DNA from: an uncultured Succinivibrionaceae bacterium
Lineage (GTDB): Bacteria; Pseudomonadota; Gammaproteobacteria; Enterobacterales; Succinivibrionaceae
Length of the DNA: 32,102 nucleotides
NCBI GenBank assembly: GCA_944390085.1
Contig: CALXOT010000101.1
Span: 1 to 32,102 of the forward strand
Direction of reading: 5' to 3'
Program-made: the position numbers and the translations under genes
In this document: piece after piece, positions 25,031 through 31,901 of the stretch
Layout: each line of letters begins with the position of its first letter
How positions within the stretch are numbered: the first letter of the stretch is position 1
Notes under the pieces: model-generated
Databases searched by the model: none
Seen by the model: only the letters and a program-made list of their open reading frames with translations
Told to the model about the DNA's origin: nothing

Positions 25031-26695
25031 ATGGCTCAGTTCATTTTCACAATGAATCGGGTGGGTAAGATTGTCCCGCCCAAGCGCCAGATCTTAAAAG
25101 ATATTTCCCTGTCCTTCTTCCCTGGTGCCAAGATTGGCGTGCTCGGTTTGAACGGCGCTGGCAAATCATCCCTCATCAAGATCATGGCCGGTATCGATCA
25201 GGACTACGAGGGCGAGGCCCGTCCGCAGCCTGGTATCAAAATAGGCTATCTGCCTCAGGAACCTAAGCTCGATCCGGAAAAAACCGTCAAGGAAGTGATC
25301 GAAGAAGCTTTTGCTGAGACTATTGCAGCCTTAGCCCGCCTGGATGAGGTTTATGCCGCTTATGCCGACGAAAATGCCGACTTTGATGCGCTGGCCAAGG
25401 AACAGGCAGAGCTTGAGGCGGTGATTCAGGCCCACGACGGCCACAATCTGGACTCACAGATTGAGCGTGCTGCCGACGCCCTGAGACTGCCTGACTTTGA
25501 CAAGCAGATTAAAGTGCTCTCAGGCGGTGAACGCCGCCGCGTGGCCTTGTGCCGTCTGCTGCTGGAACGTCCTGACATGCTGCTTTTGGACGAGCCCACC
25601 AACCATCTGGATGCAGAGTCCGTGGACTGGCTGGAGCAGTTCCTGCATCAGTATCCGGGCACCGTAGTGGCTGTGACCCACGACCGCTACTTCCTGGATA
25701 ATGTGGCAGGCTGGATCCTCGAGCTTGACCGTGGTGAAGGTATCCCCTGGCAGGGCAATTACTCCTCCTGGCTTGAACAAAAGGATCTGCGCTTAAAGCA
25801 GGAAGAAAGTGCTGAGTCAGCCCGCCGCCGCTCCATTGAGCGTGAGCTTGAGTGGGTGCGCCAGGGTGCCAAGGGCCGCCATGCCAAATCAAAGGCCCGT
25901 CTGTCCCGTTTTGAAGAGCTGTCCAATGTGGAATACCAGCGCCGTAACGAAACCAACGAGCTCTATATTCCGCCCGGGCCGCGTCTTGGTGACACCGTGC
26001 TGGAGGTGGAGCATTTAAAGAAGAGCTACGGTTCACAGGTCTTAATTGATGATCTGTCCTTTAGCTTACCCAAGGGCTCTATTGTCGGCATCATCGGCCC
26101 CAACGGCGCCGGTAAGTCCACCCTGTTCCGCATGATCACCGGTATGGAACAGCCTGACTCCGGCACTATCCGCCTTGGTGACACCGTAGTTACTGCCTAC
26201 GTTGAGCAGTTCCGCGATGAAATGAACGACAACAATACCGTGTACGAGGAAATCTCCCACGGCCAGGATATCCTGCGCGTCGGCAGCTACGAAATCCCCA
26301 GCCGTGCTTATATCGGCCGCTTTAACTTCAAGAGCACCGATCAGCAAAAGCGTGTGGGCGATCTCTCTGGCGGTGAACGTGGCCGTCTGCAGCTGGCCAA
26401 GCTGCTGCAGGTAGGCGGCAACTTGCTGCTTTTGGACGAGCCCACCAACGATCTGGACGTCGAGACCCTGCGTGCCCTGGAAAACGCCCTGCTGGAGTTC
26501 CCCGGCAGTGCCATGGTGATCTCCCATGACCGCTGGTTCCTCGACCGTATCGCTACCCACATCCTGGACTATTGCGACAATGGCCAGGTACGCTTCTTTG
26601 CAGGCAACTACACTGAGTATGAGGCCTGGAAGCGTGACAACTTAGGTGAGGAGGCCAAGCCTCACCGCATGCGCTTTAAGAAAGTCACGGACTAA
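25031..26695 (+). CDS. ettA: energy-dependent translational throttle protein EttA
   Basis: A 554-residue ABC-F ATPase (E. coli EttA 555) with no membrane segment. Two ABC domains are visible. Domain 1 has Walker A GLNGAGKSS near residue 38 and signature LSGGERRRVALCR, followed by LLLDEPTNHLD. Domain 2 has GPNGAGKST near residue 355 and LSGGERGRLQLAK, followed by LLLDEPTNDLD. They are joined by the P-site tRNA interaction linker (about 240-320), and an arm insert occurs in domain 1. EttA binds the ribosomal E site and gates entry into elongation according to the ATP/ADP ratio. The start MAQFIFTMNRVGK matches the family. The SD (GAGG, about 14 bases upstream) is weakly spaced. Monocistronic, with its own promoter. 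Confidence 0.96.
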   Translation: MAQFIFTMNRVGKIVPPKRQILKDISLSFFPGAKIGVLGLNGAGKSSLIKIMAGIDQDYEGEARPQPGIKIGYLPQEPKLDPEKTVKEVIEEAFAETIAALARLDEVYAAYADENADFDALAKEQAELEAVIQAHDGHNLDSQIERAADALRLPDFDKQIKVLSGGERRRVALCRLLLERPDMLLLDEPTNHLDAESVDWLEQFLHQYPGTVVAVTHDRYFLDNVAGWILELDRGEGIPWQGNYSSWLEQKDLRLKQEESAESARRRSIERELEWVRQGAKGRHAKSKARLSRFEELSNVEYQRRNETNELYIPPGPRLGDTVLEVEHLKKSYGSQVLIDDLSFSLPKGSIVGIIGPNGAGKSTLFRMITGMEQPDSGTIRLGDTVVTAYVEQFRDEMNDNNTVYEEISHGQDILRVGSYEIPSRAYIGRFNFKSTDQQKRVGDLSGGERGRLQLAKLLQVGGNLLLLDEPTNDLDVETLRALENALLEFPGSAMVISHDRWFLDRIATHILDYCDNGQVRFFAGNYTEYEAWKRDNLGEEAKPHRMRFKKVTD

Positions 26696-26710
26696 TCTTG
26701 CGCTAATTTC

Positions 26711-26740
26711 AAGGCAGGCGGGAGAACTTCCCCCTGCCTT
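26711..26740 (+). terminator. hairpin after ettA
   Basis: AAGGCAGG-C-GGG pairs with CCCCCTGCCTT (11 pairs, one bulge) over a 7-nt loop, 16 bp past the ettA stop. No proper U tract follows. Confidence 0.45.
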
Positions 26741-26777
26741 AACCTCAGGCTTTGCCCTTCCCTTTTTACCATCTCCT

Positions 26778-26801
26778 GACAATAAGCCTTGTATTATTGT
26801 C
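26778..26801 (+). terminator. second hairpin between ettA and ybaK
   Basis: GACAATAA pairs with TTATTGTC (8 bp) over an 8-nt loop and is followed by a T-rich stretch (CTTTTATTTT at 26808-26817). Either this or the hairpin at 26711 may be the working ettA terminator. Confidence 0.4.
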
Positions 26802-26910
26802 CTCAGGCTTTTATTTTCCCTGGCTTTTTGCCCTGTCAGTTGGCAGCAGCAAATATTCAGCCGGCTGCAACGGCGCTGCGCTACAATATTGTTAATAAAA
26901 GGAAGGAAAA

Positions 26911-27396
26911 ATGATCACTCCGGCGCAGAACTTTTTAAATAAAAACAAGATCCCCTATCAGACCTACGAATACAATTGCAATACCCGGCATGATTTCGGC
27001 AAATTTGCAGCTGCCGCACTGGGCATCGCGGAGGAAAGAGTCTTTAAAACTATTTTGCTGCAGCATGACAAAAAGACCTTCGTGACCTGCGTGGTGCCGG
27101 TAAACGGACTGATTTCCATGAAGAACACAGCCCGTTTGCTCGGACTTAAGAGTGTGGAGATCACCGATCCTGGCACAGCCATGCGCGTCACCGGTTATGT
27201 CATCGGAGGGATCAGCCCCTTTGGGCAAAAACGCAGTACCCTTACCGTACTAGATGAGAGCGCCTTTAAATTTGAGGAAATTCTGGTGAGTGGCGGCAGG
27301 CGTGGCTTTTCACTTGGCATCAAGCCGCAGGATCTGGTGACAGTTTTAAACGCCCGCACCGGTGACATCATGGAACACAGCCAGCTACCTGAGTAA
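26911..27396 (+). CDS. ybaK: Cys-tRNA(Pro)/Cys-tRNA(Cys) deacylase YbaK
   Basis: A 161-residue YbaK/EbsC-type trans-editing domain (E. coli 159). The conserved lysine is Lys46 in RVFKTILL, and further motifs are VVPVNGLISMKN, GYVIGGISPFGQK and VSGGRRGFSLGI. The protein hydrolyses Cys mischarged on tRNA(Pro) after release from prolyl-tRNA synthetase. AAGGAAGG directly upstream fixes the start. It stands alone between ettA and a convergent regulator gene. A hairpin at 27420-27448 follows. Confidence 0.94.
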   Translation: MITPAQNFLNKNKIPYQTYEYNCNTRHDFGKFAAAALGIAEERVFKTILLQHDKKTFVTCVVPVNGLISMKNTARLLGLKSVEITDPGTAMRVTGYVIGGISPFGQKRSTLTVLDESAFKFEEILVSGGRRGFSLGIKPQDLVTVLNARTGDIMEHSQLPE

Positions 27397-27419
27397 ACCC
27401 CGGCAATTTTCTATAAGCA

Positions 27420-27448
27420 GAGGGCTCACTCCCATCAGCAGTGCCCTC
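27420..27448. terminator. hairpin between convergent ybaK and dtxR-type gene
   Basis: GAGGGC pairs with GCCCTC (27420-27425 with 27443-27448), with a possible inner ACT/AGT pairing, 24 bp past the ybaK stop. There is no U tract on either side. Confidence 0.35.
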
Positions 27449-27468
27449 AGCTGTGGTCTGCGCCACTT

Positions 27469-27918
27469 TTAGACTAAATCATGCTCCTCAAGGTAACGCC
27501 GGATCCCGTTCATGGTCTGCTCGGAAATGATGTGTTCAATCCTACAGGCATCATGCTCAGCAATATCAAGCGGCACCTGCGCCACATTATTTAAGAACAC
27601 CGTCAGCAACTGATGGCGCTCAAACACTGCAGAGGCCATAGCCTGCCCGTCCGGGGTTAACAAAATTGCCCCGGAATCCAGAATACGGATCAGCCCTTTT
27701 TCCTTTAGCTGCGCCAGGGCACGGCTGACACTGGGTTTACTGATTGAAAGCTCGTTGGCTATATCAATGGCGCGCACGATTCCTGCTTCATTGCGCTCCT
27801 TCATGACCAAGATGGTCTCCAAATAATTCTCACCGGATTCGGCAAGTACTCCGGTCTTAGTAGGCACGGCTTCAAGCACGGCGTCCTGAGCCGTCGGCAC
27901 CTGTATTTGCTGTGACAT
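27469..27918 (-). CDS. DtxR/MntR-family metal-dependent regulator
   Basis: A 149-residue repressor. A polar N-terminal tail (about 25 residues) leads into a winged helix (about 28-92: ENYLETILVM, IANELSISKPSVSRALAQLKEKGLI) and a dimerisation domain (about 95-149) that carries FERHQLL and DACRIEHIISEQT. It lacks the SH3-like third domain of DtxR and so has the size of MntR. The Cys in DACRIEH is at the position where E. coli MntR has Glu and DtxR has Cys, which hints at iron rather than manganese sensing; this is inference. The SD is weak. It follows the Fur-fold gene by 63 bp on the same strand, forming a likely metal-response operon. Confidence 0.85.
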   Translation of the reverse strand: MSQQIQVPTAQDAVLEAVPTKTGVLAESGENYLETILVMKERNEAGIVRAIDIANELSISKPSVSRALAQLKEKGLIRILDSGAILLTPDGQAMASAVFERHQLLTVFLNNVAQVPLDIAEHDACRIEHIISEQTMNGIRRYLEEHDLV

Positions 27919-27981
27919 ATGCTGACAGTCCGATCTTTTGCAGTAATAGTTTTAAAGCAATGGCCTTTTGCCAAAAGACAA

Positions 27982-28428
27982 TTAACGAATAATGGTCACG
28001 TTAATCTTATTGCCGTTAAGGCTCAGCTGTATGGCATTGTGGGAACCAAGAATTCCCCGGGAGACGAGCCCCAGCCTTACCAGTTCAGCAAGCTGCAGCT
28101 CAGCACCGTATGCGAGTTTTTTGCCACGACCATCGCTAATAGTGCCCAGTTCCGGCACTTGCGGTCGCATGCCCAGATTGCGCTGCTTTGACAGTACTCC
28201 AATCTGTTCCAGGCGGTTAATCAGACGGTATACCGTGGCAATTCCCAGATCAGGCACAAACTCCTTGGCCTCGTACCACAATTCCTTGGGGGAGGTAAAT
28301 TGACTCTTCATCAGGATTTCGATGATATGACGGCGCTGCACAGTCATGCGCAGACCGCTAGCTTCAAGCTTACGCAGCGTTTCATCGGAAAGATTTCCAA
28401 CCTGATACAACGGATCTTGTTCTTGCAA
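27982..28428 (-). CDS. Fur-fold regulator lacking metal ligands
   Basis: A 148-residue protein. Residues about 18-82 form a clear Fur-type winged helix (LRMTVQRRHIIEILM, SPKELWYEAKE, IATVYRLINRLEQIGVL), including the DNA-reading ATVYR segment. The C-terminal part (83-148) keeps the Fur dimerisation length, but the usual HHDH cluster and both CxxC pairs are gone: there is no Cys in the whole protein and only one His (in GSHNA) after residue 34. It therefore should not sense Fe, Zn or Mn in the standard way. The start is TTG, with GGGGGTG at good spacing; no ATG is available before residue 28. It lies between a Cys-rich membrane-protein gene and a DtxR-type gene, all on the minus strand. Confidence 0.8.
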   Translation of the reverse strand: MQEQDPLYQVGNLSDETLRKLEASGLRMTVQRRHIIEILMKSQFTSPKELWYEAKEFVPDLGIATVYRLINRLEQIGVLSKQRNLGMRPQVPELGTISDGRGKKLAYGAELQLAELVRLGLVSRGILGSHNAIQLSLNGNKINVTIIR

Positions 28429-28497
28429 TTTACACCCCCGTTAAGCCATTACAGCTATATCATACCCCAGAGCGCTACGCTTTTCAGGAAAAAGGCA

Positions 28498-28520
28498 GAT
28501 AAATGAAGATAAATATCTGT
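28498..28520. promoter_or_regulatory. Fur-box-like sequence upstream of the Fur-fold gene
   Basis: Two GATAAA hexamers (28498-28503 and 28508-28513) and a following TATCTGT give an AGATA-AA-TATCT dyad at 28507-28518, about 80 bp ahead of the Fur-fold start. It resembles a degenerate Fur box built from GATAAT units, though overall agreement with the 19-bp consensus is modest. Confidence 0.35.
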
Positions 28521-28573
28521 CAATCTGCCCCGGGGTTACAAAAAGCATGGCTCTTCCCCTGATTTTTACTCAG

Positions 28574-29005
28574 TCACTGCCCGCGCGGAGGCTTGAGACA
28601 ATGCGGTAAAGAATCGTGTGAAGTTTCAAGTGCACTGGATCCAATACCTGTGATCCGGCCAGAAGTTGGATTAAACCCAGTGCCGGCATCCGGGACGTCC
28701 ACCGGAGAAGGTTCTGCACAGGAGGCACAACAGTCACTGCCTGAACTCGTCGCTTTACGATCATGACAGCAGCAATCAGGGGTGCCCCCCTGATGTGAGC
28801 TGTCCCCTGCATTGTTCTTATCCTTTCCCTCATGGCAGCAGCAATCAGCCCCTTCTCCTTTATCCGCACAATCTGCGCAACCATCAGCACTATCATGCCC
28901 ACAACCGCAGGCTGATCGAGTAAAAATACGCGCTATGCGCCGTAAACCCAAATAAAACAAAAAAGCTCCCGCCGCCACTAACACCGCCAACAGGATCTGA
29001 GACAT
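28574..29005 (-). CDS. Cys-rich single-span membrane protein, FeoB-associated-like
   Basis: A 143-residue protein with one N-terminal helix (about 4-24), a basic RRIARIFTR stop-transfer segment and a soluble part containing 14 cysteines. These are arranged as ACGCGH, GCADCAD, two DCCCH units, DCCASC and one Cys near the C-terminus. The N-terminal layout recalls the small FeoB-associated Cys-rich membrane proteins, but this one is about twice as long or more, and no feo genes are adjacent. The clustered Cys and His could bind iron, zinc, copper or Fe-S clusters; I cannot say which. GGAGG precedes the ATG. A 12-bp palindrome lies 24 bp upstream of the start. First of three minus-strand genes with two metal-type regulators. 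Confidence 0.7.
   Translation of the reverse strand: MSQILLAVLVAAGAFLFYLGLRRIARIFTRSACGCGHDSADGCADCADKGEGADCCCHEGKDKNNAGDSSHQGGTPDCCCHDRKATSSGSDCCASCAEPSPVDVPDAGTGFNPTSGRITGIGSSALETSHDSLPHCLKPPRGQ
28762..28848. repeat. internal duplication within the Cys-rich gene
   Basis: An 18-bp sequence at 28762-28779 recurs at 28831-28848 with one difference, 69 bp (23 codons) apart and in frame. It encodes the two DCCCH units and suggests a short tandem duplication of a metal-binding segment. Confidence 0.6.
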
Positions 29006-29028
29006 AAATCCTCCAGATAAGCCATACT

Positions 29029-29040
29029 TAACTTAAGTTA
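29029..29040. promoter_or_regulatory. 12-bp palindrome upstream of the Cys-rich gene
   Basis: TAACTTAAGTTA is a perfect palindrome 24-35 bp upstream of the start at 29005, where a repressor would overlap the promoter. A DtxR- or Fur-type dimer is the obvious candidate given the neighbours, but the sequence matches no consensus I am sure of. Confidence 0.4.
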
Positions 29041-29264
29041 GCTTAGAGTAACACAAATCCAGTCCTGCAGCTACTATATGTTGTCCCCTCCCAGATCTGA
29101 AATTACTGCCTTAACTGAATTAGCTAGGGCGGTGTTGCCCTGAAGTGCCGCCATCTGCTGCAGCCAAACGTGGCAAACTGTATACGGCTGTATTACGGCC
29201 TGAATTGCTGTCATTTTCCAGCCTGCAGCGCGGACCAGGATAACTCCTGGTAATATAAATTTCA

Positions 29265-29292
29265 TAAATACTATTTTTAAGAATAGTATTTA
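29265..29292. repeat. 11-bp AT-rich inverted repeat
   Basis: TAAATACTATT (29265-29275) and AATAGTATTTA (29282-29292) are perfect complements around a 6-nt spacer, about 110 bp ahead of the ATPase start. It could be an operator or a weak hairpin. Confidence 0.5.
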
Positions 29293-29401
29293 CTTATTTA
29301 CTATTTAATTGAATAATAAGTTAGGTATGTTCTGATCACTATTTTTCCAGTTCCTGACATTCAGCGCGTAATATCCCTAAAAGTACGGGTGGGAGGCAGC
29401 C

Positions 29402-30808
29402 ATGGACTTTACCGGACGAAAAACGGAACTCAGCCTGCTGGAAAGACTTTACCATTCCGGCAAGTTTGAGTGCGTGGTCATTTATGGGCGCCGCCGAGTT
29501 GGCAAATCAGAACTTATCCGTCAGTTCGTAAAAGGCAAAAGGGCACTGCTCTACCTCGGTCACGAGGGCGACGCGCAGGATCAACTTAACGACTTTAACC
29601 GTGAGTTATCAATTTTTGAAGATGAGCCGGAGCTGTCAGGAGAAAGCTGGCCTTCCCTGAAGGCTGCCTTCAGGCATTTGTTCAGGCTGGCAGAAAATGA
29701 ACGTCTGATCCTGGCCCTCGATGAATATCCCTTCATGGTTCATTCGGTAAAGGGTCTGTCCTCGCTGCTCCAAAATTTGATTGATGAATTTGCCCCCCCC
29801 TCAAAATTGATGCTGATCCTGTGCGGTTCATCGATTTCCATGATGGAAGAAGAAACCCTGGCTTACAAAGCACCTCTATATGGTCGTACCACCTGTAGAA
29901 TCAATTTGCAGCCCCTTGAGTTTAAGGATGTCCTGCGCTGCTTCCCGGATTCCAGTCCTGAAGATGCTGCCACAGCCTTTGGTATTCTCGGCGGCACCCC
30001 CTACTATCTGCAGCTATTTGCCAACGGCCTTTCCCTTAAAGAAAATATTATCTCTGCCTTTTTAATGCCCGGAGGACAACTGACCGATGCACCTGCTGCC
30101 ATGCTGCAGACAGAGCTTGCTACCCCGGAAAGATATCAAAGCGTGCTACGTGCCATTGCCGGCGGCGCCTCCCGCTTAAATGAAATAGCGACCAGGATCC
30201 ACGCGGCATCAAGCAATGCTACCCATCTGCTGAACAATTTGATCAAATTGCGCTTGGTCTACCGGGAAACCCCATATCTGGAGGAAAACTCCAAAAAAAC
30301 TATCTACGGCATTGACGATCAGTTGCTGCGCTTTTGGTATACCTTTATCCTGCCCAATATCGTGGCTGTCAACAATGGATCCGGCCCCCAGCGCTATCCC
30401 CAGATAACACAAGGCTTAAGCGATTACATGGGATCAGTATTTGAGCGCATCTGCCTGCAATATTTATGGTATCTGCAAAGCTGCGGCCGTTTACCCGTGG
30501 CCTGTGGTTCCATGGGTCGCTGGTGGGGCAATTTCCCTCAAGAACGCACACAGGTTGAGATTGATATCATGGGCCAAGAGGATAAACATAAGGCGCTTTT
30601 TGCTGAATGCAAATGGCGCAATGAACTTACCGATCTGCCAGTGCTAAACCAACTGCAACAGCGCAGCTCCTTATTTCACCATGAAGAAAAACATTACTTT
30701 ATCTTCTCAAAAAGTGGCTTTACCCCGCGCTGTCAGGAGGCTGCGGCTTTGCCTTACGTTCATCTGATAAGCTTTTCTCAAATGTGTGAAGATCTGCTGC
30801 AAGCCTGA
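29402..30808 (+). CDS. ATPase_2/DUF234 protein (AAA ATPase with nuclease-like C-terminus)
   Basis: A 468-residue member of the archaeal-type ATPase family common in anaerobic bacteria. The N-terminal P-loop domain (about 1-230) has Walker A YGRRRVGKSELI (Lys35), Walker B LILALDEYPF and a sensor-like ILCGSSISMM. A winged-helix region (about 235-310) follows. The C-terminal DUF234 segment contains VEIDIMGQ then ALFAECKW, the D...ExK pattern of the PD-(D/E)XK nuclease fold. Its role is unknown; suggestions for the family include DNA transactions and defence. GGGAGG precedes the ATG. It is flanked by AT-rich DNA and has no operon partner, which fits a mobile accessory gene. Family call firm, function open. 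Confidence 0.85.
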   Translation: MDFTGRKTELSLLERLYHSGKFECVVIYGRRRVGKSELIRQFVKGKRALLYLGHEGDAQDQLNDFNRELSIFEDEPELSGESWPSLKAAFRHLFRLAENERLILALDEYPFMVHSVKGLSSLLQNLIDEFAPPSKLMLILCGSSISMMEEETLAYKAPLYGRTTCRINLQPLEFKDVLRCFPDSSPEDAATAFGILGGTPYYLQLFANGLSLKENIISAFLMPGGQLTDAPAAMLQTELATPERYQSVLRAIAGGASRLNEIATRIHAASSNATHLLNNLIKLRLVYRETPYLEENSKKTIYGIDDQLLRFWYTFILPNIVAVNNGSGPQRYPQITQGLSDYMGSVFERICLQYLWYLQSCGRLPVACGSMGRWWGNFPQERTQVEIDIMGQEDKHKALFAECKWRNELTDLPVLNQLQQRSSLFHHEEKHYFIFSKSGFTPRCQEAAALPYVHLISFSQMCEDLLQA

Positions 30809-30811
30809 AAT

Positions 30812-30842
30812 TCCCTGCCTGCAGGTATTGTTCTGGCAGGGA
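30812..30842. terminator. hairpin between convergent ATPase gene and 30917 gene
   Basis: TCCCTGCC (30812-30819) pairs with GGCAGGGA (30835-30842) over a 15-nt loop, a few bases past the ATPase stop. No U tract follows. A smaller AGGCC/GGCCT stem lies at 30872-30885. Confidence 0.4.
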
Positions 30843-30916
30843 TCTCAATACTGATGCTAAAGCCCCCTGTCAGGCCCAAAGGCCTCCGCACGCAATGCGC
30901 CTGGCTCAGCGCAGCA

Positions 30917-31570
30917 CTAAAAGAAAGTGGTGAAAATATAACCAGCGCAAAAAATTAACAGCAGCACCCCGCCTAAGATACGCAGTGCAATTTTTCCGGC
31001 AGCCACATTCTCATGGCGCTGACCGCGCCGCTCTATTTCGCGGTGATTGATGCTCTGCAGCAACTCGCTGGCGTAATGATCACCCTTTTCATCAGGCCGT
31101 CCAGCCACTGCAGCGTAACCACGGTAAGTGTGATAGATAAAGGCATAACCCATGGCAGTTTTTTGCTCTGAGCTATGGGTTACTTCCAGCAGGGTATTAC
31201 CACCAAGCGCCCTGCATAAGGAAGCAAGCTCCACCCTGGCCTTATTTTCGTCACGTGCGGTCTTGGCAAGGCGGAAGCGACCCACATCCAGGATCTCATA
31301 GCCAGCGCGCAGATGCGTGTTCTCAAAGCTCACCTCATCGGGTAAAAAATAACGGCCATCACTGTCTGCACTGACTAAAGCGGCGGGCACCAAATTACGC
31401 ACCTTGCCATCGATCAGATCAAAACTTACATCAAGATTAAGGCTCAGTCCGGCAAAATCCTCGGGATTTGCCAGAGCCTTGTCAGAAAAGCCATAGCTCT
31501 CTGAGCTGTCTGCAAGCTGCAGCCTGCCAATTTTATCGACGAAATTAAGTGCGCTGATATATGCCTGCAT
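30917..31570 (-). CDS. unknown membrane-anchored protein, same architecture as the 23112 protein
   Basis: A 217-residue protein I cannot name. Residues 1-62 (YISALNFVDKIGRLQLAD, then YGFSDKAL, VSFDLIDGKVRNLVPA) follow the strand pattern of a cold-shock-like OB domain. Residues about 92-165 contain GYEILDVGRFRLAKTARDE, a helix ending in LGGNTLLEVTHS, and a later GYAAVAGRP, comparable to YbjQ/DUF74-type modules. One C-terminal helix (about 197-216) ends the protein and anchors it in the membrane. The start is supported by AGGAGG. The 23112 protein has the same parts in the same order (NANALLDVTG), but with two helices at the end. Function unknown. Confidence 0.7.
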   Translation of the reverse strand: MQAYISALNFVDKIGRLQLADSSESYGFSDKALANPEDFAGLSLNLDVSFDLIDGKVRNLVPAALVSADSDGRYFLPDEVSFENTHLRAGYEILDVGRFRLAKTARDENKARVELASLCRALGGNTLLEVTHSSEQKTAMGYAFIYHTYRGYAAVAGRPDEKGDHYASELLQSINHREIERRGQRHENVAAGKIALRILGGVLLLIFCAGYIFTTFF

Positions 31571-31901
31571 CGTTATCCTCCTGTCAGGCCTATTGTGCCA
31601 AAGCCCGCAAGCTTTTTAAAGTAAAACGCATACCAAGGCACCAGGCACAATCATGATCAGGCACGCAGCAATAACTGAAAAAATAAGAAAAAAGATTGAA
31701 AAGCACCAGGAAGGATCAGACACTTGCAAAGATGCGGGTCAGCTGAAACTAGGAAAGTATCAGGCCTGCCAATTACAGCACTTAATTAACCCGCAATGCT
31801 AGTTTTTGGGAAAAAAACAGAGAGCTCAACTGCTCTTTTCTCTATCTGTAAAGGCTCCGCCCGGGCGGACGGAGCCTTATTTATTGTCACTAAGTCAAGA
31901 C
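31571..31901. other. intergenic region between the 30917 gene and the outer-membrane protein gene
   Basis: About 330 bp. It contains the AGGAGG of the 30917 gene at its left end and the hairpin at 31851-31878 at its right. Purine-rich A-tracts lie at 31676-31710 and 31811-31817. I see no gene in it. Confidence 0.4.
31851..31878 (-). terminator. terminator-like hairpin after the outer-membrane protein gene
   Basis: AAGGCTCCG (31851-31859) pairs with CGGAGCCTT (31870-31878). A 14-bp palindrome inside it (31856-31869) offers an alternative fold. It is 23 bp past the stop of the minus-strand gene. On the minus strand only a short TTT follows; on the plus strand TTATTTATT follows. Confidence 0.6.

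Larger units (their letters stand above)
29006..29401. other. AT-rich intergenic region upstream of the ATPase gene
   Basis: About 395 bp. The left end holds the Cys-rich gene's SD and palindrome. A 63-codon minus-strand frame (29074-29265) has no SD and no recognisable product, so I do not call it. From about 29255 to 29325 the sequence is very A+T-rich and contains the inverted repeat annotated at 29265-29292; a promoter for the ATPase gene probably lies here. Confidence 0.45.

Noticed and set aside
25509-26560. Long minus-strand frames across ettA
   Set aside because: They mirror conserved ABC-F sequence and have no starts with SD; antisense shadows of a G+C-rich coding region.
29074-29265. 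63-codon minus-strand frame in the gap before the ATPase gene
   Set aside because: It has no SD and no recognisable family, and the sequence before its ATG is the AT-rich inverted repeat. It could be a remnant, but nothing supports a call.
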